Assembly: GCA_035545895.1 (NCBI GenBank)
Contig: DASZXJ010000058.1
Coordinates: forward strand, 1-29,402
DNA: 29,402 nt
Direction of reading: 5' to 3'
DNA from: DASZXJ01 sp035545895
GTDB lineage: Bacteria; Planctomycetota; Phycisphaerae; Tepidisphaerales; Tepidisphaeraceae
Shown: positions 8,844 to 17,270 of the stretch, piece after piece
Layout of the letters: the number at the start of each line of letters is the position of its first letter
Position numbering within the stretch: the stretch's first letter is position 1
Translations under genes and position numbers: made by a program
Notes under the pieces: model-generated
The model's input: only the letters and a program-made list of their open reading frames with translations
Databases searched by the model: none
Told to the model about the DNA's origin: nothing

Positions 8844-9932
8844 CTATTGCTGCTTTCTGGGCTGAATTTTCACAAACGTGGTATACGCGCCTAGCGCCAT
8901 CGAATTACCCGAATACGGAGCAGTCGCGTCGTAAGGCGAAACGTAGTCCGCGCCGACAATAAATGCCTGTGCATCGGTCAGCCCGGTGACATTGTCGGCT
9001 ACTATATTGATGTCGCCATCGGCGCCAGGATCGTCACGAAATTCCCCGCCTGGCGACAATTCAAAAACGCGGGTACCGGATGTCTCCTGATCAAACCGGT
9101 GCACGCCAAGGTGGAAAATATCTCCGTTGTGACGACCCTTGGATGCGCCGGTGATATTGTCGTCCTGGATAACGACGTAAGCGCCTTCGACCGCTGCCAG
9201 ATAATCCAGATTGTTCACGACAACGGGTTTGACGGTGATCAAATCCACCGCGCCGCTGTGCTGAATTGTGACCAACACCGGCTTGGCCGTCAGACGTGGC
9301 AAAACACCGACAACCCGGGTGCCGGTATTATCCTTTGGAGAATTCGTATCATCTTCCACATTGAATGTCGCGGTGTTGCGTGCGTGAACCGGAAAAATAT
9401 AGACTTGAGCGTACTGGGCCCACCCGTCAGGTTTGTCCGGGTCTCCATCACGGCGATAAAGAAAAATCCAGCCATATCGCGAATCATCCGGACGAACCAA
9501 ATTTCCGCGAGCCATATCCCAAAGGTACGGACCTGAAGGCGGCGTTGCCTTCCATGGCTGGACGACAACTGACGGCGCCGGCAAAGCAGAAGTTCCTGAT
9601 GGCAGAACATTGGTTGCCAACTTTGCATCGGCGACAGTAAACGGAGTCGAAACCGTCCCATCGTTCACCACCTGCCCAAGAAACGCCATGCCGGCGCGAG
9701 CACCGCCGACACCATTGACCTGATCTCCACTTTCGTTGGCCTGCTGCAGCGCGACTGGAAAAACGCCAGCCACCATAATAAATCCCACACCGAGAATGAT
9801 TACTGCGAACATGACTTCGGTGAATGAAAATCCGCCGCGCCATTTCAAGCGGGCAGCCAATGCGCAAGCGCCTGGCCATTGCCGCCTGCCGCCTGCTGCA
9901 TGCTGCCTGCTTATTTTCCTCACGTTCTTCAT
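8844..9932 (-). CDS. GspI/PilV-like minor pseudopilin
   Basis: The product is 362 residues from the ATG at 9932. The prepilin signal is WRGG|FSFTEVMFAVIILGVGF, with Gly at -1 and Glu at +5. The Phe-Ser-x-x-Glu-Val plus 'ILGVGF' pattern is that of GspI/PilV. The leader is unusually long (about 33 residues), and most of it is encoded by a GGCAG-type repeat (9880-9911), giving ISRQHAAGGRRQ. Two ATGs overlap the stop of the upstream GspH-like gene (GAATGATG). I prefer the second because AAGG is then six bases away. The ectodomain has no recognisable domain beyond beta-rich stretches. The expected role is in the pseudopilus tip, with the GspH/J/K-like products. Confidence 0.75.
   Translation of the reverse strand: MKNVRKISRQHAAGGRRQWPGACALAARLKWRGGFSFTEVMFAVIILGVGFIMVAGVFPVALQQANESGDQVNGVGGARAGMAFLGQVVNDGTVSTPFTVADAKLATNVLPSGTSALPAPSVVVQPWKATPPSGPYLWDMARGNLVRPDDSRYGWIFLYRRDGDPDKPDGWAQYAQVYIFPVHARNTATFNVEDDTNSPKDNTGTRVVGVLPRLTAKPVLVTIQHSGAVDLITVKPVVVNNLDYLAAVEGAYVVIQDDNITGASKGRHNGDIFHLGVHRFDQETSGTRVFELSPGGEFRDDPGADGDINIVADNVTGLTDAQAFIVGADYVSPYDATAPYSGNSMALGAYTTFVKIQPRKQQ
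9880..9911. repeat. GGCAG-type repeat inside a prepilin leader
   Basis: The plus strand reads GCCGCCTGCCGCCTGCTGCA followed by TGCTGCCTGC; the minus strand is a GGCAGCAGGCGGCAGG-like run. It lies in frame in the leader peptide of the GspI-like gene and encodes SRQHAAGGRRQ. It is the same family as the copies at 6986-7117 and 10974-11007. Confidence 0.65.
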
Positions 9933-11023
9933 CATTCGCCTTTGATCAGCGTTCCGTTGTATCGATTCACCATGACCGGCAACGCGTTTTTGTCGAGCCA
10001 ATCTTCTTCAGCCCACTCCGTACCGGCAGTATTGGGTGCACCATAACTTGCAATTGGAGTCAAGCTGGGAAACGAATAGTCCTTGAATGTACCGGCCGGA
10101 CCAACCGCATCGTTGTTGTGAAAATCATCTGTGCCTGCGGCGGTAGCAAATAGCTGACGGTCATACAGAACCAATCCGAATTCCGTGGTTAAAACATTGG
10201 GGCTTGCAGTAGGCGAAGCAACCATTGGAAAGCTGTTTGGAAAACCAATCGCAGGGCCACCTGTATATACGGTATTCAATCCCATCCGATGCCCCAACTG
10301 TCCTGCGCCAATTGGCGAGGGTGGATTCGTGCTAGCCGGGTCAGTATCAACAACCGTATATATCGAAATGCGGGAGTGAATAAGTCGCCCCGCCGAGTCA
10401 AACATGATTGCCCCACACCGCACGTAGCCATCACTTGTGCGATTGCCCGCGTTATCGAGAGTTGCATCATTGATCATTTGGATGCCAACGCCGGTCGGCA
10501 GAGTAATTCCATCTGCGTCCGGCACAAGGTCAATTGCATATTGATCAACGGGAATCCAACTTGCGGCATTGGACTTGGGTGGAGTGTTGTTAGCCACAGG
10601 GTTAATGCAAAGAAAATACCGTAATGGCGAAGTGTTTGGATCAGCTACATAGTCGCCGGACTGGTAGGAAGTATTGCCCGTCCACGAACTAAATTGTGCA
10701 GGCTGGACGAGCAATCCCACATATCGATCGATTGTGGGATCGAGAAAGAACATCACACCACGCGTTTCTCCTTTGGCGATGGCGTCGTTGCGCGCTACGG
10801 CCAACATTGAACTGATGGAATTCACAGCAAGATCCTGGCTTTTTGATCCGGTGATAAGGTTAAAGGCTGGGACAGCCATCGCCAGCAGGAGCACCATGAT
10901 GCCGATAACGATCAGAATTTCCGTGAGGCTAAACCCCGAATGCGCAATGAATGCACAATTACCTTCAGGCAATCCCTGCCCGCTGCCTGCCGCCAACTGC
11001 CTGCTGATTCGATGATTGTTCAT
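9932..11023 (-). CDS. GspH-like minor pseudopilin
   Basis: The product is 363 residues. The prepilin signal is AHSG|FSLTEILIVIGIMVLL, with Gly at -1 and Glu at +5. Downstream, SSMLAVARNDAIAKGETRGV matches the GspH/FimT pattern (a helix with 'ARNEAI.RG', then a strand), which supports the GspH call. The start ATG overlaps the stop of the upstream pseudopilin gene as ATGA, suggesting coupled translation. The leader is about 30 residues and includes SRQLAAGSGQG, encoded by a GGCAG-type repeat (10974-11007). The C-terminal two thirds has no recognisable domain. It probably links the pseudopilus shaft to the tip. Confidence 0.8.
   Translation of the reverse strand: MNNHRISRQLAAGSGQGLPEGNCAFIAHSGFSLTEILIVIGIMVLLLAMAVPAFNLITGSKSQDLAVNSISSMLAVARNDAIAKGETRGVMFFLDPTIDRYVGLLVQPAQFSSWTGNTSYQSGDYVADPNTSPLRYFLCINPVANNTPPKSNAASWIPVDQYAIDLVPDADGITLPTGVGIQMINDATLDNAGNRTSDGYVRCGAIMFDSAGRLIHSRISIYTVVDTDPASTNPPSPIGAGQLGHRMGLNTVYTGGPAIGFPNSFPMVASPTASPNVLTTEFGLVLYDRQLFATAAGTDDFHNNDAVGPAGTFKDYSFPSLTPIASYGAPNTAGTEWAEEDWLDKNALPVMVNRYNGTLIKGE
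10974..11007. repeat. GGCAG-type repeat inside a second prepilin leader
   Basis: The plus strand carries CCTGCCCGCTGCCTGCCGCC followed by AACTGCCTGC. On the minus strand it is read in frame at the start of the GspH-like gene and encodes SRQLAAGSGQG. Its similarity to the copy at 9880-9911 is clear in both DNA and protein (SRQ-x-AAG). Confidence 0.65.
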
Positions 11024-12030
11024 GGCTCAAACGAATAAATGTTGTCGTCACCCTTTGCGAAATCGCCATCCGGCCCGGCGCTGGCCCAAAATGGACGGCC
11101 AGGACGCGTCAATTGGGGTTGAGGGGGCGTGACAGTTGTATTCATCGCAACCTGTCCTTCCGGCGAAACGATAATCATCGATGTAGGTTGCACGGCCGCA
11201 CTCGTTGGAACGTTGTAGTCAGTTGCTCCATTTGAAAGTCGCACGCGTAACCCCGTAGCAGGGACAAAAATAATTGGATTGTCCCACGCATCAAGGAGCA
11301 ATGGGGCTGCGGGACTGCTGTCGGCGGCCCAAATGCTGTCTCCACCCTGGGCCGGAGCAGGCGCCCCGGTTGAAGAATCCGCTTCCGGCGCCTTCTTTGA
11401 AAACTTTTGCCCATTGTTGATTACTTTGGCACCGACTAGATAGTGAACAGGTTCAGCTTGCCCCGCACTTGTATTGTCGTAGAGGACGCCGTGAAGTCCC
11501 GGACCCTGAATAGTTGCCGCAACCCACGAGGGAGTGAAATATCGATCCGCTGGGATCTTTTGAAGAGCGGCTGTATTGGAAGGCACGCTGAGCAAAAGGA
11601 TCATAACTTGCTGCGTATTCAAAACCGCTCGCGAGCCGTTTCTCACCGCGTTGCTGGCATCACCTATTACCATTCCAGGAGCATCCATCGTATCAAATGC
11701 GCCGGACGAATCTCCGATCAGCTCAGGCACGTTCCAAAAATCCACATTCTTGTTTCGCTGGAGATTGGGAGCCGGAGAGACGGTTTTCGGAACGGTCTGG
11801 CCGGTTTCAAGCCAGCGCCAGAAAGGCGGATATTTTTGAAGGTGCGTACGCGCATCGAAATCGGCGAACATCGACTGAAGGCTGGCGAGCGTCGCTTTTG
11901 TGCTGCGGGCCTTGCTGCCGCTCATGAGGCTGCTCGTGCCCAACAGCAACATCGCCGCCAGAATCGCGATGACCCCTATGACGATCAATATCTCGATCAG
12001 CGTAAATGCCTTGCGTCGTTGCCGTTTCAC
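11020..12030 (-). CDS. GspG-like pseudopilin (fourth of four)
   Basis: I start this at the GTG at 12030, which gives a compact leader, MKRQRRKA|FTLIEILIVIG, with GAGGAG three bases upstream. An in-frame ATG at 12066 is the alternative. The product is 336 residues. Ala is at -1 and Glu at +5. The C-terminus, SAGPDGDFAKGDDNIYSFEP, matches the calcium-binding loop of major pseudopilins (GspG: SxGxDGxxGxxDDI). The middle is about 150 residues longer than in a classical GspG (total about 140). The gene ends in an ATGA overlap with the GspH-like gene. It is likely a shaft subunit or a specialised minor subunit. Confidence 0.8.
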   Translation of the reverse strand: MKRQRRKAFTLIEILIVIGVIAILAAMLLLGTSSLMSGSKARSTKATLASLQSMFADFDARTHLQKYPPFWRWLETGQTVPKTVSPAPNLQRNKNVDFWNVPELIGDSSGAFDTMDAPGMVIGDASNAVRNGSRAVLNTQQVMILLLSVPSNTAALQKIPADRYFTPSWVAATIQGPGLHGVLYDNTSAGQAEPVHYLVGAKVINNGQKFSKKAPEADSSTGAPAPAQGGDSIWAADSSPAAPLLLDAWDNPIIFVPATGLRVRLSNGATDYNVPTSAAVQPTSMIIVSPEGQVAMNTTVTPPQPQLTRPGRPFWASAGPDGDFAKGDDNIYSFEP

Positions 12031-12145
12031 AGACTCCTCGCTTTCCAACCAGGTAACTATTCGCATTGTCCAGCACAAATCGAAGGCCGAGACCAACGCT
12101 GCAGGGCCGGGAAAAACGCGTTTTCCGGTCTGATTTTGCGGTTAT

Positions 12146-12760
12146 CTATTCCTCACTGCCGCTTTGGGTCTCATAACTGTAAACGTTGTCTTCGCGGCTG
12201 AGATAATCGCGATCAGGCCCCGCGGAAAAGAAGAAAAACTGGTCCTGCCCGGCGCGGGACGGGGCCAAACCGATCAACTGGTGTTGCCCCGCCATAAATA
12301 CCACCGGCGAACCCCACGCATCGCGCAAGGTCATCGTCCGCTCATCCCACACGCTGATGGGTAAATCATTAAATGGCGTCTCCGCGACCTGCAATTCCTT
12401 GTGTAGCGACCGATACTCCGTCATCAACTGCCTGATGCATTGCTGATTATTTCGCAGCGCCGCGGCTGCCACCAGCGGTGCATCCGGAGCAATCGATGCG
12501 CGCGCGTTTAAAAGCGGCGCGACCATCGGTATATGGCCGTCGTGATCCTGTGCATATTGGCGCATCAGATCATCCAGCCGCACGAGCACGGTTCGAGTCA
12601 ATGTCTGGGCCGATTGATCCCGCACGTATCGCGAGAGGCTGACCATCAAACCCATGATGATCGTCAGGACCGCCAGGGTTGTAAGAACTTCGATCAGGGT
12701 GAACGCCGACTGATGAATTATGTACGAAGAGCATCGAGTTTCGCGACAGTCCCTGATCAT
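12146..12760 (-). CDS. GspG-like pseudopilin (third of four), short form
   Basis: At 204 residues this is the most compact pseudopilin in the cluster. The prepilin signal is IHQSA|FTLIEVLTTLAVLT, with Ala at -1 and Glu at +5. An N-terminal helix continues through LVRLDDLMRQYAQDHDGHIP, the usual GspG 'Y..D.G.YP' region. The C-terminal SAGPDRDYLSREDNVYSYE is a GspG-like calcium loop in which DD is replaced by ED. The gene starts 17 bases after the stop of the previous pseudopilin gene. Its size makes it the best candidate for a main shaft subunit, but which of the four paralogues is major cannot be decided from sequence. Confidence 0.78.
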   Translation of the reverse strand: MIRDCRETRCSSYIIHQSAFTLIEVLTTLAVLTIIMGLMVSLSRYVRDQSAQTLTRTVLVRLDDLMRQYAQDHDGHIPMVAPLLNARASIAPDAPLVAAAALRNNQQCIRQLMTEYRSLHKELQVAETPFNDLPISVWDERTMTLRDAWGSPVVFMAGQHQLIGLAPSRAGQDQFFFFSAGPDRDYLSREDNVYSYETQSGSEE

Positions 12761-12777
12761 TCATCAATCCGGTTTCA

Positions 12778-13839
12778 TTACGGCTGGAAATTGGTCACAT
12801 CGTCGCATTTGGGGACGGCTCTTCGAACTGCGATGATGTCATCGTTAGTCGCTGGGGCGCTATTAGCGGCGATGTTAAGATCAAGTGGACCAAAGACTCC
12901 GTCAGGACCCGCGGACCAAAGAAGAAATGGCTTGTTGATCGCCGTATCCACACTCTGCTCGATATAACCATCGAAATTTGTGTCGCCGACCATGACTCGC
13001 ATGCGTGCAAGCAGAGGATTGTCGTTTCCCGTCTCGTTAGCGTGGCGAAATGCCTCAACATTGTCGCTTGCGTTATACAACGGCAATTTCTCGGTCTGTG
13101 TGACTGTTGTTGGCACCAAGTCCAAATATGGTTTGGGCGATGGGCCTGATTGGGTCACATCAATCCGTCCAGGACGTGAGGGGAAATAAAGGATTTCGTT
13201 TCCGTAGGTGTCGATCAGCACTGTACCGCGATTGTGAACCTTATTCGGATCCACATAAGGCCCCCAAACCTTGGCAGCGCCGAGCCGCGCCTTAAACCCC
13301 GGTCCATCATAACCATCGCGCGAATTGAACGGCTGCCATGCTGTCAGATCTGAGGTCGGCTTGACGGAACCTGCATCCATGTTGATCAACGCGACGTAGT
13401 AACTCGACCCGCTGTCTTGAACAATGTCGCCTGGCTTATAACCGGCAGCAGAAGCTGAATTGAACGCCGGCGGATCGTAAGCGGTGTCGTTCGCCCCAGA
13501 TGAATTCAGGCCATCGCCACCCGGACCAAGCAGCGCCTTGCCTAGGGTGGCGGCACCGGTATTCGGCAGGGGAATTCCGTTGGCCGCTGTGGGCAGGCGA
13601 GGAATGTCGCCGAAGTCCTGGCGATAAGCTTCGATAGAAGTGGCAATGATTTGCAGATCCGCCTGCACCTTGGTGCGACCGGCTTTGGCGTAAATGCCCA
13701 CGACCATGGGCAGCAGAATCGACACCAGCAGCACAATAATGCCGATGGCGACGAGCAATTCAACCAGCGTAAACGCAGTTGAGCCGGACCTATTGTCCGC
13801 CGACCGGGCCAAAGTTCGTGATGTCATCTGTTGTGCCAT
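12778..13839 (-). CDS. GspG-like pseudopilin (second of four)
   Basis: The product is 353 residues from the ATG at 13839. A GTG at 13860 and an ATG at 13827 are alternatives, and all overlap the end of the previous gene. The prepilin signal is GSTA|FTLVELLVAIGIIVLL, with Ala at -1 and Glu at +5. A YRQDFGDIP region follows the helix, where GspG proteins have 'Y..D.G.YP'. Near the C-terminus, SAGPDGVFGPLDLN and then NDDIIAV form an interrupted calcium-loop motif. The protein ends DDVTNFQP, much like the DDITNFGP near the end of the neighbouring upstream paralogue. This points to local duplication of the two genes. Confidence 0.8.
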   Translation of the reverse strand: MAQQMTSRTLARSADNRSGSTAFTLVELLVAIGIIVLLVSILLPMVVGIYAKAGRTKVQADLQIIATSIEAYRQDFGDIPRLPTAANGIPLPNTGAATLGKALLGPGGDGLNSSGANDTAYDPPAFNSASAAGYKPGDIVQDSGSSYYVALINMDAGSVKPTSDLTAWQPFNSRDGYDGPGFKARLGAAKVWGPYVDPNKVHNRGTVLIDTYGNEILYFPSRPGRIDVTQSGPSPKPYLDLVPTTVTQTEKLPLYNASDNVEAFRHANETGNDNPLLARMRVMVGDTNFDGYIEQSVDTAINKPFLLWSAGPDGVFGPLDLNIAANSAPATNDDIIAVRRAVPKCDDVTNFQP

Positions 13840-14863
13840 AAACTCGATCCGGTCCTGCACTGATCAGGATGTATGCGTCCTTCTGATATGGAACATCGTT
13901 TCGTTGCGTTTTGTTGCTATAAGTGGTATCGGTTTCACCCGGCGTGGATAGCGATGTGTTTCTGAAATAGACGTACGGATCAATGGGCTTGCGGTCAGCA
14001 AACTTTGACTCTGGTTTGATCGGGTCCGAATTATCGGCGAATAATCCATGCGGATGACCAGTTGAATATCCAACGGGAATAATTGGCGATCGCCCCGATC
14101 CGATCTTTGAATCGGTATATCCGATGACCTGATGCAAATCGTACTGACCTATGCGATTATCCGGATTACTGTAATCATAGGTGCAGATTGTGTTGTTCTT
14201 CTCATCAACTGATCCGGTAGCAAAGGCGCCGCGCTTAGCACGCAAATAAAGAATGGGCATCGGATCGTTATACTGATCGACAAACTCAGGGATAATTGTG
14301 TCCTTTGCACCTGCGGAATCAGCATCATCCACAAAGTGGCCGGTTTTCAATGGCTGCGATCTCCATGAAAGATTCGAACTTTCGATGTATGTCTGATAAT
14401 GCTTTGCCGCATTCAAACTGTTCGCACCATTGCCCACGAGCCGCGGGTCGTACGTTATTTGGCTTGAGGCGCGATCAAACCGCAGACCGCCGAGCAATCC
14501 CAGCACAAGATTTTCCGCCATTGTGATTTGCCTGGGGCCACTGGTCGCTGTCCACGTTAAATCATAATCCGTTGCTGTCGAATCAATTGAGATGGCCGGC
14601 GGAGTCGAGCTATTCCAAATCTCCTTATTCGTCAGCGGCCCCGGATAATCGCGGAAATCATTGAAATAATTATCGATCGACCGGGAAAGCTGGCTGATGA
14701 ACGCGGTGGTGGTGGACTTGCGCGCTGCTTCGCGCACACGAGAAGCAACCGGCACGAGAATTCCCACAAGAATTGTGATGATCCCGATCACAACCAGCAA
14801 TTCGATCAGCGTGAATCCTGACGAAAGGCGGGCGGATCGCGCGGGCAGTCTTTTGTCTTGCAT
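13790..14863 (-). CDS. GspG-like pseudopilin (first of four)
   Basis: The product is 357 residues from the ATG at 14863, which has GAGG seven bases upstream. The longer start at 14878 (overlapping the GspF stop by one base) lacks such a site. The prepilin signal is LSSG|FTLIELLVVIGIITIL, with Gly at -1 and Glu at +5. The helix leads into YFNDFRDYPGP, the conserved GspG turn. The C-terminal SAGPDRVYGTTDDITNFGP is a full GspG calcium-loop motif. The gene directly follows gspF, the usual place for the major pseudopilin gspG in type II secretion operons. It is therefore the best positional match to gspG, although twice the usual size. Confidence 0.82.
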   Translation of the reverse strand: MQDKRLPARSARLSSGFTLIELLVVIGIITILVGILVPVASRVREAARKSTTTAFISQLSRSIDNYFNDFRDYPGPLTNKEIWNSSTPPAISIDSTATDYDLTWTATSGPRQITMAENLVLGLLGGLRFDRASSQITYDPRLVGNGANSLNAAKHYQTYIESSNLSWRSQPLKTGHFVDDADSAGAKDTIIPEFVDQYNDPMPILYLRAKRGAFATGSVDEKNNTICTYDYSNPDNRIGQYDLHQVIGYTDSKIGSGRSPIIPVGYSTGHPHGLFADNSDPIKPESKFADRKPIDPYVYFRNTSLSTPGETDTTYSNKTQRNDVPYQKDAYILISAGPDRVYGTTDDITNFGPVGGQ

Positions 14864-14877
14864 GAATTCGCCTCGCA

Positions 14878-16164
14878 TTAACTCTTCTTCTTTCCGCCGC
14901 CGGGGGAGGAGACGCTTTGGATCAGGCTGATCATCGGCGCGAACAGCGCGATGACGATGAATCCGACCAATAGACCGAGCACCACCACCATGACCGGCTC
15001 GAGAATGCTGATGAGCGAACCGACCAGCACGTCCACGTCGCTGTCGTAGTTGTCGGCGATCTTGATCAGCATCTTGTCCAGGTCGCCAGTTTCCTCGCCG
15101 ACGTCCACCATGTTCACAACCAAGGCATCCACGACCTTGGTGGCGCGCAATGGGTCCGCCATGCTTTCGCCTTCGCGAATGGCATCGTGAACCTTGATCA
15201 GCGCGCGGCTATACACCTCGTTGCCGCAGGTTTCTTTTGTGATGTTGAGCGCATCGAGAATGGGCACGCCGGCGCTGATAAGCGTGCCCAGCGTTCGGGT
15301 AAACCTGGCGATGGCGGTTTTCATCAGAATGCCGCCAAGAATCGGAATCTTGAGTTTGACCACATCCAGCCCGTATCGCCCGGCATCGCTCATGCCTATC
15401 AATTTCATTAAAAGCATGAATCCGATAGGGCAGAACAACACATATGCCCAGCCATATTGCTTGCCGAACCAATTGCTGACCGTAAGCAGAACCTGCGTGA
15501 TCGCGGGCAATTCGGTGTGGAAATCCTTAAAGATTGTCTCGAACTTCGGAATGACGAAGATCATGATCATCGAGACGATGCCGACGGCGATGCTGATGAC
15601 GACGGCGGGATAAATCATGGCGCCGACGACTTTTTTCTTCAGCTTGGCGGCTTTTTCCATGAAGTCGGCCAGGCGGTTGAGGATGAGGTCGAGCACGCCG
15701 CCTGCCTCGCCGGCGTTGATCATGTTGACGTATAGTTTGTCGAAGGCCTTGGGGAATTGGGCCATTGCATCGGAGAGCGTTCCGCCGCCTTCAACCTCAT
15801 CCGCCACGCCGCCGACAATCGCCTTGAGCAAGCCCGGTTTTTGCTGTTGTTCCAGAATCTGAAGCGATCGAAGGATGGGCAGGCCGGCATCCTGAAGGGT
15901 TGATAGCTGGCGAGTGAAGGCAACCAGTTGTTTGCGAGGCACCCCGCCGATTGCGAAGGGCATTTTCTTTTTCTTCGAGGGTGCTGCGGCCTCCGTGCCC
16001 GCCCCTTTCTTGGCCTTTTTCTTACTGGCCTTTTCGCGGACTTTGGTGGGGTAATATCCCTTGCCACGAATTTTGGCGATTGCATCTTCGTTGGAATTGG
16101 CTTCGATCTCGTCTTTGACCGCCTGCCCCGAAGAATTCATCGCTTCATATGCAAAAATTGCCAT
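14878..16164 (-). CDS. PilC/GspF inner-membrane platform protein
   Basis: The product is 428 residues. The inner-membrane platform couples assembly ATPases to pilin polymerisation. Two T2SSF domains are visible. The first begins near residue 80 (FTRQLSTLQDAGLPILRSLQ) and the second near 288 (FTRTLGTLISAGVPILDAL); each is followed by the conserved VxxGExxGxLD-type motif (AGEAGGVLD 151-159; VGEETGDLD 355-363). Membrane spans lie at about 183-205, 238-256 and 385-415. A Lys/Ala-rich insert (residues 45-68) links the N-terminal YxA region to the first domain. The start ATG has GGAG seven bases upstream. It ends one base before or overlapping the next gene. A single platform gene for two PilB-like ATPases suggests they share it or that another copy exists elsewhere. 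Confidence 0.92.
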   Translation of the reverse strand: MAIFAYEAMNSSGQAVKDEIEANSNEDAIAKIRGKGYYPTKVREKASKKKAKKGAGTEAAAPSKKKKMPFAIGGVPRKQLVAFTRQLSTLQDAGLPILRSLQILEQQQKPGLLKAIVGGVADEVEGGGTLSDAMAQFPKAFDKLYVNMINAGEAGGVLDLILNRLADFMEKAAKLKKKVVGAMIYPAVVISIAVGIVSMIMIFVIPKFETIFKDFHTELPAITQVLLTVSNWFGKQYGWAYVLFCPIGFMLLMKLIGMSDAGRYGLDVVKLKIPILGGILMKTAIARFTRTLGTLISAGVPILDALNITKETCGNEVYSRALIKVHDAIREGESMADPLRATKVVDALVVNMVDVGEETGDLDKMLIKIADNYDSDVDVLVGSLISILEPVMVVVLGLLVGFIVIALFAPMISLIQSVSSPGGGKKKS

Positions 16165-16293
16165 GGATTAACTCCGGTCTGTCTCCGCCAACGCACTGTT
16201 TTCCGCCGGATTGTTCGCGATGTCCAGCATCAAGCATCTCCGCCGCTTGGCTTCCATTGTAAGCTCGGTTCATAATTGCTGTACAGGCCTGAC

Positions 16294-16299
16294 ATTATA
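16294..16299 (-). promoter_or_regulatory. Possible internal promoter (-10) before the gspF-like gene
   Basis: The 156-base gap between the FkbM gene and gspF contains a perfect TATAAT on the minus strand (plus-strand ATTATA at 16294-16299). The -35 region is poor (TAGAAC at best with an 18-base spacer). The pseudopilin genes may therefore be transcribed separately from the ATPases, but this is weak evidence. Confidence 0.25.
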
Positions 16300-16320
16300 G
16301 GACCAGTAACACGTCGCGTT

Positions 16321-17262
16321 CTATTCCATCCAGTTGCGCCACCAGGTCGCCATGCGGTCGGCCTTGGGCCGGCGCGTCGGGGGCGGAATTTCCGGCAGGC
16401 CATCGCCGACGCGCGCCAGGAGGTTGCCCACGCGGGTGATCCGATCGAGTTGTCCTGGCAAGGATAATCGGTGCAATTTCCAGCCGATCCAGTACACCCG
16501 GTAAGCCGGTCGAATATCGGTCAGCGTCCGCCATAAATCCGACGGCAAATGTCCCGCTGCCCGGCAACTTTCAGGATTATGCTCGATCACCAGAACCGGC
16601 GGCTGGGGCGCCTGAAGCAAACGGGTCATTCCACGCAAGGCAATCAGCTCCGAACCTTCGACATCGAGCTTGATGACATCGGGAATACGCTTTTCACTGG
16701 ATAAAAACTGATCCAGTCGCACGGCCTTGGCTTCAAACGGCTCGCCTTGCGCATGAACCCCGGCCATTCCGTGGTTCGTGCCTTCAGCACTGGGCCGGTG
16801 CATTTGCAGGGTTTGCGACTGATCGCTCAGCGCCAGGTTGTGCACGCGAACGCGCTGACCGACGCCGTTGAAATCAACGTTGGTCCGTAATCGCTCGCAG
16901 TTTTGGGGATCCGGTTCAAACGCATCGACGCGCCCAATCTTGCCGACCCAATGCCCCGCCAGCGTCGAAAAATAGCCGATATTCGCGCCGCCATCGACGA
17001 ACCATGAGCCGCGCTTGAGGAGTTTGCGAAGCTGGCGGTGTGTATCGCGTTCGTACACGCCAATGGCCATGCAGCAATCGGGATAAGTCGCCAGATCAAG
17101 ATCCAGAACAAACGCGTCGGGCGTGGTGAATCGGCCTCGCCATTTATCGGGCGCGACGAACCTTCGGACAAACCGCGCCAGGTGATAACCCCCGCGCTCG
17201 GTTGGCGCCAATCGCGAATAAGCGCCGGCCGCAACCAGCATTGGCTGTGCTAACAGGCCCAT
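16321..17262 (-). CDS. FkbM-family SAM-dependent methyltransferase
   Basis: The product is 313 residues. FkbM-family enzymes O-methylate sugars or small molecules using S-adenosylmethionine. The SAM-binding motif I is FVDGGANIGYFS (88-99), the acidic loop after beta-2 is VDAFEPDP (112-119), and the family motif IKLDVEGSE lies at 197-205. The C-terminal about 90 residues are basic and Pro-rich with no match I recognise. The gene starts nine bases after the stop of the second ATPase gene and is followed by gspF, so it is embedded in the pilus operon. No Shine-Dalgarno is evident. It could modify a glycan on a pseudopilin or a secreted substrate, or it may simply have been inserted there. The substrate is unknown. 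Confidence 0.88.
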   Translation of the reverse strand: MGLLAQPMLVAAGAYSRLAPTERGGYHLARFVRRFVAPDKWRGRFTTPDAFVLDLDLATYPDCCMAIGVYERDTHRQLRKLLKRGSWFVDGGANIGYFSTLAGHWVGKIGRVDAFEPDPQNCERLRTNVDFNGVGQRVRVHNLALSDQSQTLQMHRPSAEGTNHGMAGVHAQGEPFEAKAVRLDQFLSSEKRIPDVIKLDVEGSELIALRGMTRLLQAPQPPVLVIEHNPESCRAAGHLPSDLWRTLTDIRPAYRVYWIGWKLHRLSLPGQLDRITRVGNLLARVGDGLPEIPPPTRRPKADRMATWWRNWME

Positions 17263-17270
17263 TCGGGTGA

